Below are positions 33,845 through 45,900 of a DNA stretch of 58,197 nt, one piece after another. Position 1 is the first letter of the stretch. Each line of letters opens with the position of its first letter. Source of the stretch: Myxococcales bacterium (GTDB taxonomy: Bacteria > Myxococcota_A > Polyangia > Polyangiales > Polyangiaceae); NCBI GenBank assembly GCA_004193285.1, contig SECP01000055.1, positions 1 through 58,197 of the forward strand, given 5' to 3'. The translations under genes were made by a program, and so were the position numbers. The notes under the pieces are model-generated. The model saw only the letters and a list, made by a program, of their open reading frames with translations, made no database searches and was not told the DNA's origin.

Positions 33845-36103
33845 CTACTCGTCGCGGCGGCGCTTTTTGCGCTTCTTCTCCGCGCGGCGGCGGAGCCGCT
33901 CGATCGGCGGCGGAGGCATCGTCAGCGGTTTGGAGGTCAGCCCCCGAATCGCCTCCTGCTCGCGCGCCCGCTCGCGCGCCAGCTCCATGAAGCGCTGCTG
34001 ACTGCGCAGGCCCTCGCGCTCCGGAGCGCGCTCGTACTGACCGTTGGAGCGCAGCAGCCAGCCTTTGGCCGTGTCGCTGCGCATGTTGCCGAGGATCTCT
34101 TCCATGATGCGCTGCTTGAGCGCTTCGTCCAGCACCGGGAACATCACCTCCACGCGTCGGCGGAAGTTGCGCGGCATCCAATCCGCGCTGGAGCAAAATA
34201 CTTCGTCCGCTCCGCCATTTTTGAAATGGAAGATGCGCGCGTGCTCGAGGAACCGATCGATCACGGTGTGCACGCGGATCCTCTCGCTCACCCCCTCGAT
34301 GCCCGGTCGCAGGCAGCAGATGCCCCGCACCAGGAGGTCGATGGGTACGCCGGCTTGAGAGGCCGAGTACAGGGCGGCGATCACGTCCGCGTCCACCAAG
34401 GAGTTGAGCTTGGCCACGATACCGGCGGGTCGCCCGGCGCGCGCGTGCTCGGCTTCGCGGCCGATCAGGCCCAGCACCGCCTCGTGCAAGCCGAGGGGGG
34501 AAACGATGAGGCGGTTCCAGCGCGCCGGCGCGCTGTAGCCGGTCAGCATGTTGAAGAACGCGGTCGCGTCCTCGGCGATGTCTTCGCGCGCCGTGAAAAC
34601 GGAGACGTCCTCGTAGAGGCGCGCGGTTTGCTGGTTGTAGTTGCCGGTCGCGAGGTGCACGTAGCGCTTCAGCCCCGCGCGCTCCCGGCGCACGACCATG
34701 AGCACCTTGGCGTGCGTCTTGAAGCCGAGCAGCCCGTACATCACGTTCACGCCCGAGCGCTCCAGCGCGCGCGCCCAAGAGATGTTGCTCTCTTCGTCGA
34801 AGCGCGCCTTCAGCTCCACCAGCGCCGTCACCTGCTTCCCTAGCTCCGCCGCGCGCTGCAGCGCGCGCACGAGCGGCGACTCTCCGCCCGTGCGGTACAG
34901 AGTTTGCTTGATGGCGATGACGCGCGGGTCCTCGGCTGCCTGCGAAAGGAAGTCGATCACCGCCTCGAACGACTCGTAAGGGTGGTGCAGCAGCACGTCG
35001 CGCGCGGCGATGGTCTCGAAGAAGTCGTCCGAGTCCCGCAGGGGCGGCACGTACTGGGGAACGAAGGCTTCGTCGCGCAAGTCCCGCCGCTCGTCGCCGG
35101 CGCTCAGCACCGTCATGTCTCCGAGGAACAGCGGGCCGTCCACCATGTACACGTCCCGGCTCGGATCGATCTCGAGCGCGCGGCACAGCCAGTTCAACGA
35201 CTCTTGAGGCGCGCTTCCGCTCACCTCGAGCCGCACCGCGTTGCCGCGCTCGCGCCGCCTCAGCTCTGCTTGCAATGAGCGCAGCAGGTCCTCTCCCTCT
35301 TCGTCGTCGAGTTGGAGGTCGAAGTTCCTCGTCACTCGAAACGCGTACTGACCGGTCACGCGCAGCTGGGGAAAGATGAGCTTCGTGTGCCTTAGGATGA
35401 GCTCTTCGATCGCCACGAAGGCTCGGCGCGCGCCGCCCAGCGGCACGCGGATGAGCCGAGGGATCATCTGCGGCACTTGCACCAAGCCGAACGAAGGCTC
35501 GTGCGAGAGCGGCCGCTTCTCGAAGATCATTCCCACGTTGATGCTCTTGTTCCGCACGTGTGGGAACGGATGCACCGGGTCGATGGCGATGGGAGTGAGG
35601 GCGGGGAAGATCTCGCGCGTGAAATACTCGTCGAGCGCGGCCTGCTCTTTGGCGTCCAGCTCGCTCGCGGAAACGAGCGCCACTCCCTCGCCCTTCAGCT
35701 GCGGCCGGACCTCGTTCCACACCCGGTAGCTCTCGGCCGTGAGCTCGTGAGCTCGGGCGCTGATGGCGGCGAGCTGGCGGAGCGGAGTCATGCCATCCGC
35801 GGTCGCCTCCTCCACCTCCCCGGACTGCTGCGCTTGAAGGCCGGCGACGCGCACCATGAAAAATTCGTCGAGATTGGACGCGAAGATGGCCAGAAACTTC
35901 GCCCGCTCGTACAGCGGAACCCGAGGGTCGTTCGCCTCCGCGAGCACGCGCGCGTTGAACTCCAGCCAGGAAAGCTCCCGGTTGATGTAAAGCGCGGGGT
36001 CGTCCGAGCGCGGGGGGTGGGGGGCTACCGGGACACTGGCCGGTACGCTGGGTGCGCCGCGACTTGGCTCTGGGACGAAGGTCATCTGCGGGAAGGCCCG
36101 CAT
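33845..36103 (-). CDS. ppk1: Polyphosphate kinase 1
   Basis: 752 residues, slightly longer than usual because of an N-terminal Pro-rich extension of about 35 residues; an alternative start is M7 at 36085. It polymerises ATP gamma-phosphate into polyphosphate. Family blocks are YINRELSWLEFNARVLAEA, FFMVRVAGL, DPVHPFPHVRNKSINVG, HHPYESFEAVIDFL, and the phosphohistidine region VHLATGNYNQQTARLYED. A second conserved His lies in VHTVIDRFLEHARIFHF. The C-terminus is highly basic (ERLRRRAEKKRKKRRRDE). It stands alone, without ppx beside it. Confidence 0.95.
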   Translation of the reverse strand: MRAFPQMTFVPEPSRGAPSVPASVPVAPHPPRSDDPALYINRELSWLEFNARVLAEANDPRVPLYERAKFLAIFASNLDEFFMVRVAGLQAQQSGEVEEATADGMTPLRQLAAISARAHELTAESYRVWNEVRPQLKGEGVALVSASELDAKEQAALDEYFTREIFPALTPIAIDPVHPFPHVRNKSINVGMIFEKRPLSHEPSFGLVQVPQMIPRLIRVPLGGARRAFVAIEELILRHTKLIFPQLRVTGQYAFRVTRNFDLQLDDEEGEDLLRSLQAELRRRERGNAVRLEVSGSAPQESLNWLCRALEIDPSRDVYMVDGPLFLGDMTVLSAGDERRDLRDEAFVPQYVPPLRDSDDFFETIAARDVLLHHPYESFEAVIDFLSQAAEDPRVIAIKQTLYRTGGESPLVRALQRAAELGKQVTALVELKARFDEESNISWARALERSGVNVMYGLLGFKTHAKVLMVVRRERAGLKRYVHLATGNYNQQTARLYEDVSVFTAREDIAEDATAFFNMLTGYSAPARWNRLIVSPLGLHEAVLGLIGREAEHARAGRPAGIVAKLNSLVDADVIAALYSASQAGVPIDLLVRGICCLRPGIEGVSERIRVHTVIDRFLEHARIFHFKNGGADEVFCSSADWMPRNFRRRVEVMFPVLDEALKQRIMEEILGNMRSDTAKGWLLRSNGQYERAPEREGLRSQQRFMELARERAREQEAIRGLTSKPLTMPPPPIERLRRRAEKKRKKRRRDE

Positions 36104-36176
36104 CCTAGCTCTGTCTTCGAGCCGTGCCCTGTTTGTGGTGCTGCTGGCACCTAAAAGTCACAGTGTTCTGGCCGCG

Positions 36177-37424
36177 ATGCATTTCGCGCTACGCTCCGCG
36201 GCGGTGGTGCTCCGTCAGCTCGCCCTGCTCTTCGCAACCCTGGGAGCGACTTTCGCTGCCTGCACGCGCGTGGAGTTAACGGAGCCGCCTCCGCCCCCTC
36301 CGCCCGAAGAAGGAGGCGCTGCGGGCCAGTCGGCGGGCGGCGCCGGGTCGGTGCAGGCTGGCCGAGGCGCGGGCGGCGACGAAGGACCGTCGCCGAGCGG
36401 TGGTGACCCCGGTTCGCTCGAGCTCGGTCTGTGGCCGACGTTCGTCGACGATCCGAGTCGCTCGCGTGACGTCCAAGCGGTGACCGCGAGCGTGGCCGCG
36501 CTGTCGGCTGGCTCTGCGGCGCTGCCGCTCTTCGAGCGTTGGGACGCGCTGAGCGGCGCGAGCGGCGCTCCGCTCAGCGTGACCTGGAACCGCTTGGACG
36601 CGATGGTCGAGCCCTACCGCGCGCGCAGCGGGCGGCTTTCGCTGTGCATCGGCGTCGTGGACCGCGCCGAGCCCGCCTGGCCGGTGGCGGGTGGGCTGGA
36701 CAGCGAAGCGGCCCGAAGCGCGATGGAGCGAACGGTAGACGAAGCGCTGTCACGTTACGGCGGCGTGCTCTCGCACCTGTGCTTCGGCTACGAGCTCGAC
36801 CGCTACTGGGTGAGCGCCACCACCGCCGAGCGCCAAGAGCTGCAGGAATTTTTGAAGCAGTCGGTCGAGTATGCCAGCGCTCATCCGCTCCGCAGTACCC
36901 GAACCGCCATCGGCGTCTCCCTGTCGCTGGGGGCTTTCAGCGCTGAAAGCGACGTGCCACTCGCGGAGCTGAACGTCGCAGACGAGCTGCTCGCCGTTTA
37001 CGACCCCGTGGGGTCGGGCGCGAAGCTCAAGGAGCCGGCTGCGATCGGCGAGGAGCTATCTGCGGCGCTGGAGGCGGTCGCCGGCCTACCGGGGCCGCGC
37101 GCCCAGCTCGGTTTGCTCGAGGTCGGTTACCCCAGCTCGCAAGACGCTGGCTCGAACGAGGACGCCCAGCTCGCCTATTACGAGGCGCTCTTCGCGGCGC
37201 TGGACGAGCGACGCGATGCCCTGTCGTTTCTCGGCTTGTTCGGCCTGGGTGATCGCGCCGCGCCCGAGTGCGAAGCGGAGGCGGCGAGGTTCGGCGGCGG
37301 CGCCGCAGTCCGAAACATCCGCGCGGCGGCGCGTTGTTCCATGGGTCTTCGGGCCGGGCTGGGCGCGAGTGTAGACAAGCCCGCTTGGGAGCCCGTTTTG
37401 GCGCGGATCGCCCGCTACCGCTGA
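36177..37424 (+). CDS. Lipoprotein with a probable TIM-barrel (glycosidase-like) domain
   Basis: 415 residues from ATG 36177, which begins a lipoprotein signal ending GATFAAC; an upstream GTG at 36135 adds 14 residues. A Pro run and Gly/Ala-rich linker precede a domain of about 330 residues. Strand-like elements such as LSVTWNRLDAMVEPY, RLSLCIGVVDR, LSHLCFGYELDRYW, TAIGVSLSLGAF, AQLGLLEVGYPSS and LSFLGLFGLGDR recall glycoside hydrolase TIM barrels. The Glu in FGYELDRYW and in LLEVGYP could be the acid pair. The assignment is structural guesswork; substrate unknown. Confidence 0.65.
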   Translation: MHFALRSAAVVLRQLALLFATLGATFAACTRVELTEPPPPPPPEEGGAAGQSAGGAGSVQAGRGAGGDEGPSPSGGDPGSLELGLWPTFVDDPSRSRDVQAVTASVAALSAGSAALPLFERWDALSGASGAPLSVTWNRLDAMVEPYRARSGRLSLCIGVVDRAEPAWPVAGGLDSEAARSAMERTVDEALSRYGGVLSHLCFGYELDRYWVSATTAERQELQEFLKQSVEYASAHPLRSTRTAIGVSLSLGAFSAESDVPLAELNVADELLAVYDPVGSGAKLKEPAAIGEELSAALEAVAGLPGPRAQLGLLEVGYPSSQDAGSNEDAQLAYYEALFAALDERRDALSFLGLFGLGDRAAPECEAEAARFGGGAAVRNIRAAARCSMGLRAGLGASVDKPAWEPVLARIARYR

Positions 37425-37516
37425 GCCGGTGCCGACCGTGCAAATGTGTGGTTTACTTTGGTCTTGTCACTAGCTTGCGCCACGCTAACGCTCGCAAGAG
37501 GAGATAGGGACGCACG

Positions 37517-39595
<2,079 letters not shown>

Positions 39596-39619
39596 GCGCG
39601 AGCTGACCGGCTAAACTGG

Positions 39620-39661
39620 GCGCCACCTTGGCTCGACCTCGCGTCGAGCCGAGCGTGGCGC
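39620..39661. terminator. Bipartite hairpin between convergent prkA and the LysR gene
   Basis: The outer stem GCGCCAC/GTGGCGC (39620-39626 with 39655-39661) encloses an inner perfect stem GGCTCGAC/GTCGAGCC (39630-39637 with 39643-39650). It is followed by TCGGTCTTTG on the plus strand. It can serve both convergent genes. Confidence 0.7.
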
Positions 39662-39678
39662 TCGGTCTTTGTAGGGCA

Positions 39679-40614
39679 TCAGCCCTTGGAGCGGCGCCGC
39701 GGCGGCCTACGCTCCTTCGCCGCGCGCATGATGGCCTCGCGCAGGAAGTCGCAGGCGGGGTCGCCCTCCAGGGCGGTTGGCCAGAGCAGCTCGATGTCGC
39801 CGGGCTCGTGGGCGAAGGGAACTTTGGCGACCCGCAGGTGCGGCCTGAGCTCCAGGATCTGGGCTGCGAACAGCGAGGGGATGGTGGCGACCATGCGGCT
39901 GCCGTCCACGATCGCGCCGACGCTTCCGAAGCTGGCGACGGAGCAACGGATGCGGCGCTGCCGGCCGAACGTTTCCTCGACGACGCCCCTCAGGTCGCCA
40001 TTGTACGAGACGATGACGTGGTCTTGAGCCAGGTACGCCTCCTCGCTCGGCCGCGCACCGAGGCGAACGAACCGAGGGTCGAAGAGGCAGACGAAGTCGC
40101 TCTGCACGAGGGGGCGACGCGCCACCGACGCGGGCAGCTCGTCGGCGACGGTGATCGCGACGTCCAGCCGCCGAGTAGAAAGCGCTTCTCCCACCGTCCG
40201 GAACTGAATGGGGGTGCAAATCAGACGTAGCTGGGGCGCCTCGCGCTGCAGCCGCCGAAGCAGCGGCGGCAGCAGCCACTCGTCCAGAATATCCGACAAG
40301 CCGAGGCGGAGCTTGTTGTCGGCGGTCTTCGGGTCGAAGCGCGCCGGCACGAGCACCGCCTGCACGACCGCGTCCAGGTGCGGCCGAGCCTCCGCGACGA
40401 GGCGCGCGCCTCTCTCCGTGAGCACCACCCCCCGCCCGTGCCGCGCTACGAGCGACTCGCCGACCGCGGCCTTCAATCGGCTGAGGGCCGCGCTTACTGC
40501 AGACTGGGTGAGGTAGAGGCGAGCCGCGGCGGCGGTCACCGAGCCCGTATCCGCCACCGCGATCAGAACCGGCAACAGGTTCAAATCCAAGTGGCGGGAA
40601 TGAATGCCATTCAT
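39679..40614 (-). CDS. LysR-family transcriptional regulator
   Basis: 311 residues from ATG 40614. Two earlier in-frame ATGs (40644 and 40623) lie inside the palindrome cluster, and GGAA lies just before 40614. The N-terminal winged HTH is HLDLNLLPVLIAVADTGSVTAAAARLYLTQSAVSAALSRLK (in two parts), typical of NodD-like LysR proteins. The effector domain follows (LRLGLSDILDEWLLPPLL). The C-terminus is Arg-rich. It is divergent from an SDR gene that it probably regulates. Confidence 0.9.
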   Translation of the reverse strand: MNGIHSRHLDLNLLPVLIAVADTGSVTAAAARLYLTQSAVSAALSRLKAAVGESLVARHGRGVVLTERGARLVAEARPHLDAVVQAVLVPARFDPKTADNKLRLGLSDILDEWLLPPLLRRLQREAPQLRLICTPIQFRTVGEALSTRRLDVAITVADELPASVARRPLVQSDFVCLFDPRFVRLGARPSEEAYLAQDHVIVSYNGDLRGVVEETFGRQRRIRCSVASFGSVGAIVDGSRMVATIPSLFAAQILELRPHLRVAKVPFAHEPGDIELLWPTALEGDPACDFLREAIMRAAKERRPPRRRSKG

Positions 40615-40647
40615 GAGTTCCATGAATACTATTAGCTGGTTCATGAA
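40601..40647. promoter_or_regulatory. Cluster of TGAATG/CATTCA palindromes between lysR and SDR genes
   Basis: Three overlapping palindromes share one half-site: TGAATG-C-CATTCA (40601-40613), ATTCATG-N4-CATGAAT (40610-40627), and TTCATGAA (40640-40647). The second fits a LysR T-N11-A box. The cluster covers the LysR gene start and lies 24-70 bp upstream of the SDR ATG. Confidence 0.65.
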
Positions 40648-40670
40648 TGCGCGACTGGTACCTTGACCGC

Positions 40671-41366
40671 ATGACGAACACCCTCATCACTGGCGCCAAC
40701 AAGGGCCTAGGCTACGAAACCGCTCGCCGGCTCATCGCGCTCGGTCACACCGTTTACTTGGGCGCGCGCGACCCGGAGCGCGGGCAAGCGGCCGCAGAGC
40801 GCTTGGGCGCCCGCTTCGTGCAGCTGGACGTGACGAACGACGCGTCGGTCGCGGCCGTCGCTGCGCTCCTCGGCGAACAGCCCGGCGGCTTGGACGTCTT
40901 GATCAACAACGCAGGCATCGCGGGCACCATCGGGGACCCTCGCGCCGCCACCGCCGCGGACGTGCGCGCCGTCTACGAAACCAACGTGTTTGGCATCGTC
41001 CGCGTCACGCAGGCGATGCTGCCCCTGCTGGAGCGCTCGCAGAACCCGGTCATCGTCAACGTGGCGAGCGGGCTCGGCTCGTTCGGAGTCGTCCTCGATC
41101 CGAACCGCATGGAATCGCGCGTCCCCGCGCTCGCCTACTGCTCTTCCAAGTCGGCCGTCACCATGCTCACGGTGCAATACGCCAAGGGCCTACCGGGCAT
41201 GCGCATCAACGTGGTGGACCCGGGCTACACCGCGACGGATCTGAATCATCACTCGGGCCCGCAAACGGTAGAGCAGGGGACGGACGCCATCGTTCGGCTC
41301 GCCACCATCGGGAAGGACGGCCCTAGCGGCACGTTCCAAGACGCGGCCGGGACCGTGCCCTGGTGA
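40671..41366 (+). CDS. Short-chain dehydrogenase/reductase
   Basis: 231 residues from ATG 40671. The NAD(P)-binding motif is TGANKGLGYETA (Gly-x3-Gly-x-Gly), followed by NNAG in LINNAGIAG, a catalytic Ser in VNVASGLGSF, and the YCSSK pair (Tyr-x3-Lys). Arg in LGARDP after strand 2 favours NADPH. The substrate is unknown. There is no ribosome site, and TACCTT lies 7-12 nt before the ATG, so a leaderless message is possible. Its partner is the divergent LysR gene. Confidence 0.9.
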   Translation: MTNTLITGANKGLGYETARRLIALGHTVYLGARDPERGQAAAERLGARFVQLDVTNDASVAAVAALLGEQPGGLDVLINNAGIAGTIGDPRAATAADVRAVYETNVFGIVRVTQAMLPLLERSQNPVIVNVASGLGSFGVVLDPNRMESRVPALAYCSSKSAVTMLTVQYAKGLPGMRINVVDPGYTATDLNHHSGPQTVEQGTDAIVRLATIGKDGPSGTFQDAAGTVPW

Positions 41367-41380
41367 GCCCCGGAGCGAGC

Positions 41381-41836
41381 CTACTGGGAGGGCGCGGGGC
41401 GCGCGTCCGCGGGCGCCCTCGCGACCTCGGAGCCGTCGCGCCGCGCCGGCTGCATTGGCTCACTACTCCCGAGAGCCTCCAGTGACGCGTTCAGCAGCGC
41501 GGAGTCTTGCCGATCGAGCGAGCTCGGCTCCGAGCTCTTGATCGCGCGAGCGTAGCCGAGCCAGCGCGTGGCGTGCTGTGCGTCACCGAGCTTCAGGAAC
41601 GTGGCGCCGCGGTAGAGCCCGAAGCGAGCGCGCTCGTGGCTCGAGCAATCCTCGAGGCGCTGCTCGGTCTGCTCGAACACCTCTGCGGCTTCGACGTAGC
41701 GCCCATCTTGGTAAAGGGAGCTGCCGCGAGACACGAAGTGCGCGCCGCAGCCGCTCAACCATGCGAGTAGCGAGGCCCCCACGAGCGCCAGGGCGCGCGG
41801 GCGTCGTCGGCGCGGACGGACGGCTTCGCTGCACAT
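41381..41836 (-). CDS. Small TPR-like lipoprotein (paralogue of the gene at 57515)
   Basis: 151 residues. A basic start and hydrophobic segment end in the lipobox WLSGC. The mature part has RGSSLYQDGRYVEAAEVFEQ and ERARFGLYRGATFLKLGDAQHATRWLGYARAI, a tetratricopeptide-like pair. The block RG-x2-LY-x-D...AR-x4-RG-x-T-x3-LG...WL-x2-A-x-AI recurs in the lipoprotein at 57515-58024. The C-terminus is Pro/Ala-rich. The function is unknown. Confidence 0.75.
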   Translation of the reverse strand: MCSEAVRPRRRRPRALALVGASLLAWLSGCGAHFVSRGSSLYQDGRYVEAAEVFEQTEQRLEDCSSHERARFGLYRGATFLKLGDAQHATRWLGYARAIKSSEPSSLDRQDSALLNASLEALGSSEPMQPARRDGSEVARAPADARPAPSQ

Positions 41837-41986
41837 TTATTCACAGGGTACACGGGCGCCCGCCCCCACGCTCGGACCTTCTGACGGGTGGAGCTCAATC
41901 TCGTCTCACTTCGGCCTACTCAGGTCTCCTGATGGGCCACCACCGGCGAGTCCGTGACACACGCATTGTTGGGTAAATCAAAGGGG

Positions 41987-42015
41987 AATTGCAATTTGGC
42001 ACAGTGCCATGGCAC
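41987..42015. promoter_or_regulatory. Palindrome cluster upstream of the 42092 outer-membrane-like gene
   Basis: AATTGCAATT (41987-41996) is a perfect 10-bp palindrome. It is followed directly by TGGCAC-A-GTGCCA-TGGCAC (41997-42015), three alternating half-sites forming two overlapping palindromes. It lies 77-105 bp upstream of the ATG, in the gap shared with the divergent TPR lipoprotein. The rest of this 255-bp gap shows no gene. Confidence 0.55.
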
Positions 42016-42091
42016 GATGCGCCCACCTTTACGGGCCGGGTGGGACAGCCCCGCCAGCCCCCTACCGACTCATCGCTTTTTGGAGGCTCGA

Positions 42092-42985
42092 ATGCGCAAG
42101 GTTGTTTCGTCGCTGGTGGTTGGGACGCTGAGCGTGTGCTCGTCCGTAGCTTGGGCGGCGGACCCCGAGCCGGGGACGGACGCCGCTCCTACGGCGGCGA
42201 CCGAGGCCACCACGCCCGCCGCGGATTCGCCCGATGCGAAGGCGGACGTGGCGAGCGCCACCGCGCCCGACAAGGACTCCGCGCTCGTCGCGGACGCGGA
42301 GCAAGGCAGCTCTCCGGTGGAGCTCCCGGGCAAGACCTACCTGTTCGTCGGTGCGCGCTACCGCGCCATCATCCTGCCCAAGTTCATGATGAACCTGTTC
42401 GGGGACGGCGGCAAAACCGTCGTCGCGCACGGCTTCGGTCCGGAGTTTTCGATCCGCAAAAATGCGTTCGAGTACAACCTGAGCGTTTGGTACGCCGGCT
42501 ACGGCATGAGCCCGACTGCGTTCAAGGCCAAGGACGATCCGGCGCGCGCGTGGGAAATCGTGGAGAGCCGCCTGAAGAGCGTGTTCATCACGGCGGACTT
42601 CTTGTGGAGCCAGGACTTCTCGCCGGAGTTCTCACTCAACTACGGTATGGCGGGCGGCTTCGGCATCATCTTCGGTGACCTCTACCGCACCCAGGCCAAG
42701 CCGGGCGCGAACGGCAACCCGACGACGGGTGAAGGCTTCGTCGCGTGCACCAGCGACACGGACATGCAGGACCCGGGGGACTACTGCGACACCGACAACA
42801 ACCACTACAACGGCTACACGGAGAAGAGCTGGACGGACGGCGGCTCCAAGCCAATCCTGTTTCCATGGCTCGTCCTGCAGACGGGCCTTCGTTACAAGCC
42901 GCACAAGAATTTCGCGGCGCGCTTCGACGCGGGGTTCGGCACCAGCGGCTTTTTCCTCGGCATCGGAGCCGACTACGGCTTGTGA
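42092..42985 (+). CDS. Probable outer-membrane beta-barrel protein
   Basis: 297 residues from ATG 42092, preceded by TGGAGG; a longer upstream frame has no support. The signal peptide ends SSVAWAA. An Ala/Asp/Pro/Thr-rich acidic linker of about 60 residues precedes strands with aromatic ends: YLFVGARYRAIILP, EFSIRKNAFEYNLSVWYAG, KSVFITADFLWSQ, SLNYGMAGGFGIIFG, VLQTGLRYKPHKNFAARFDAGFG. The protein terminates GIGADYGL, a plausible barrel end. A Cys pair sits in a probable loop (CTSDTDMQDPGDYC). Its TGA is followed in the same reading frame by the kinase gene. Confidence 0.7.
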   Translation: MRKVVSSLVVGTLSVCSSVAWAADPEPGTDAAPTAATEATTPAADSPDAKADVASATAPDKDSALVADAEQGSSPVELPGKTYLFVGARYRAIILPKFMMNLFGDGGKTVVAHGFGPEFSIRKNAFEYNLSVWYAGYGMSPTAFKAKDDPARAWEIVESRLKSVFITADFLWSQDFSPEFSLNYGMAGGFGIIFGDLYRTQAKPGANGNPTTGEGFVACTSDTDMQDPGDYCDTDNNHYNGYTEKSWTDGGSKPILFPWLVLQTGLRYKPHKNFAARFDAGFGTSGFFLGIGADYGL

Positions 42986-42988
42986 TCT

Positions 42989-45900
42989 TTGCGCGGGGGT
43001 ACGGGTCTTTTGGCTGAACTGAAAGAGCTCTCGCTGCCACCTCGCTACGAGCCGATCAGGCGGCTCGGCCGGGGAGGTGGCGGCGAAGTGTGGGCAGTGC
43101 GCGACCGCGCGAGCGGCCGCGCCTACGCGCTCAAGCTGCTCGCGGAAGAAGCGAGCGAGCGGGAGATGGCGGCGCTCGTGCGCGAAGCAGTCGCGCTCAG
43201 CGGCTTGGAAGGGCTGGGCGTGCCGCGCGTCGTCCGCTTCGGGCGCTTGCCCGGCTCCGGGCGGCCGTACCTGGTGCGCGAGATAGTCGAGGGCGAGAGC
43301 CTCGAAGCCGTGCTCGCGAGCGGGCCGGACACGCGAGCCGCGCTGGAGATTTTGGCGCGCGCGGCGGAGCAGCTGACCGTGCTGCACCGCGCCGGCCTGC
43401 TCCACGGCGACGTGAAGCCGGCCAACATCATCGTAGAGCCAGAGGGCTCGGTCGTGTTCGTGGACTTGGGGCTGGCCGCGCCTTGGCGCGAAGGGGGTGC
43501 GTTCGCGGAGGGGCTGACGCCGCGCTACGCCGCGCCCGAGCTGTTCGAGGGCAAGCCGATCACGGTGCGCGCGGAGGTGTTCGCGCTCGGGGTGGTGCTC
43601 GGCGAGATTTTGGAGAACGGCGCGCTCTCGCTCGGCAGCGATGTGCAAGCGCAGCTCGGCCAGGTCGCCGAGCGCGCCATGGCTCGCGCGCCCCAAGAGC
43701 GCTACCCCTCCGTGGACGAGCTCTCGAGCGAGGTGCGGCGGGTGCTCGGCGCGCCCGGGCCGGACGTGACCTCGGCGCCGGGCAGCGTGCTCTGGCCGAT
43801 CTCGGGCATCGACACGATCTCGAGCCAGCTCCTGGAGGCGGCGCAGTCTCTCGGCGCCGGCCAAGCCCTGCGGCTGCAGGGGCCGCCCGGCGCCGGTCGC
43901 AGCGCGCTCATCCGCCGTTTGGCGTGGTCGCTCGGCTTGCTCGGCCCTGCGGTCGCGTTCGTGGACGACGGCTCGAGCCCGGCGACCGTGCAAGGTGAGC
44001 TCGGCGCGCACGCGAGCCTGGACGGCGCCTTCCTGCTGATCGACGACGCGGACGGCTTGGACGACGAGAGCTTCGACGCCGTGCAAGCCGCGCTTCGAGC
44101 CGGCGCGCGTTTGGTCTTGGTCGGCGCGGCGCGCTTCGAGGGCGCCAAGGAGCTGCTGGTCCCGCCCCTCTCGGAGCCGGTCTGCTTGGAGCTGGTGCGT
44201 CGGGCAGTGCCGTCCCTCACCGCGGGGCTGCAGCGCCGGCTGGTGGAAGCCGCCGAGGGCCGACCGGGTCCGCTGCGGCGCTTGGTGCGGCTGATGGCTT
44301 CCGAGGCGGTAGCGTCGGCGGCGGACTTCGATCGCGTCGTCGGCAACGCGCCGCTCAGCGAGAGCCAGGTCCCCACCGAGCCGCTCGAGCGTGCCTTCTA
44401 CTTCCTCGATCGCGGCCGCTTCAACGACGCATCGGCGGCGCTCACGGCCGTCCCCGAGCGCCAGCAAGGCGGCGTCCAGGTCGGCGTTGCGCGCGGGCGC
44501 TTGGAGCTGGGCCTCGGCGAGGAGCGAAGCGCGTTCGAACGCCTGGAGCTGCTCGCCCAGCGCCCCGAATTGGGTCCGGACGAGCTGGCCGCGATTCGCC
44601 TGTTCCGGGCGCGGGCGCGGCTCGGGCTGGGCGAGTATGCGCCCGCGCTGGAAGAGCTCACCGAGCTCAAAGAGCGAGATGACGCGCTGGGCGCGGAAGC
44701 GCAAACGTACCTGGGCCTCGCGCTCTCGCTCGTCGGGGACCACGACGAGGCGCGACGACAAATCATCTCGGCGGTGGACCGAGCCCGCGCCGCCCAGCTG
44801 CTACGAGTGGAGGCGCTGAGCCTGGCCTCGCTCGGCTTCGTGTTGCAGCGGGCGGATCGCATCGACGAAGCGCGGGACACGTACCGCCAGGCGCTGAGCG
44901 CCTGCGAGCGCGCCGGAGACGCCGGAACCCTCGCCACGGTGCAGACCAGCCTCGCCGGCTTGCTCAAGGTGCGCGGTGATATCGCGGGAGCCATCGAGCT
45001 GTTCGAGGCCGCGGTGGACATGGGCCGCCGCAGCGGGCGCCGCTCCACCGCCCGCCAAGCGTTGCTCAACCTCGCCAACACCGACCTGTACTTGGGCCGC
45101 ATGTCGCGCGCGCAGAGCAACATCGCCACCTTGCGCGAGCAAAGCGCGCAGCTTCCGAAGGTGATGCTCGCGCAGCTGCTCGGGCTAGAAGGGGATTTGG
45201 CCGCGCGCCAGGGCGACCACGAAGGCGCTGCCGCTCGCTTCATCGCGTGCGGCGAAGCGTACGGCGAGCTTCGCCGAAATTTGGACGCGGGTGAGGCTCG
45301 CTTGGAGGCGGTGCTGGTCGCGACCCGCGTCGAGCACCCGCGCCACGCGGAGCTCCGCGCCGAGCTATCACGCGCCGAGCTGCTGCTGGAGGGCACGCCC
45401 GCGCACCGCCCGCTGTTGTTCCTGGCTCAAGGCCGCGTAGCGGGCATCCTGGGGGACGAGCTCACCGCGCGCGACAAGCTGGACGCCTCGATTGAGGCCG
45501 CCCGCAGCGCGCATCAACGCGAGTGGCTCTGGCGCTCGCTGGAGGCGCGCGCGGAGCTCGAAGAGCGCGGGGGGCAGCCGCTCCTCGCGCGCCGCGATCG
45601 GGAAGAAGCGCTCGCGGTCCTCGAGGAGATCGGGGCCCGGTTGCCGCGCGACTTGCGCGAAGTTTACTGGAACGATCCGCGCCGCAAGTCCTTGCGCGGT
45701 ACGGTGTCCGGCGCGGTCGGGCACGCGGCGACGGAGCTCTTGCCGTTCGCGCCGCTCAGCGCCTTGCCGGCGGCAGGCCCCACGCTCTCTGCGGCCCGGC
45801 GCGCGTCCAGCGCTACCTCTTCCATGTCGCAGATCGGCGGGCTCACGCCGCTCGAACAGCGCCTGTCACGCATCTTGGAAGTGAACGCGGACCTGGCCGG

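Noticed and set aside
41997..42030. Sigma-54 promoter suggested by TGGCAC
   Set aside because: No TTGC-like -12 element at the right spacing on either strand; the repeats are palindromic and fit an operator better.
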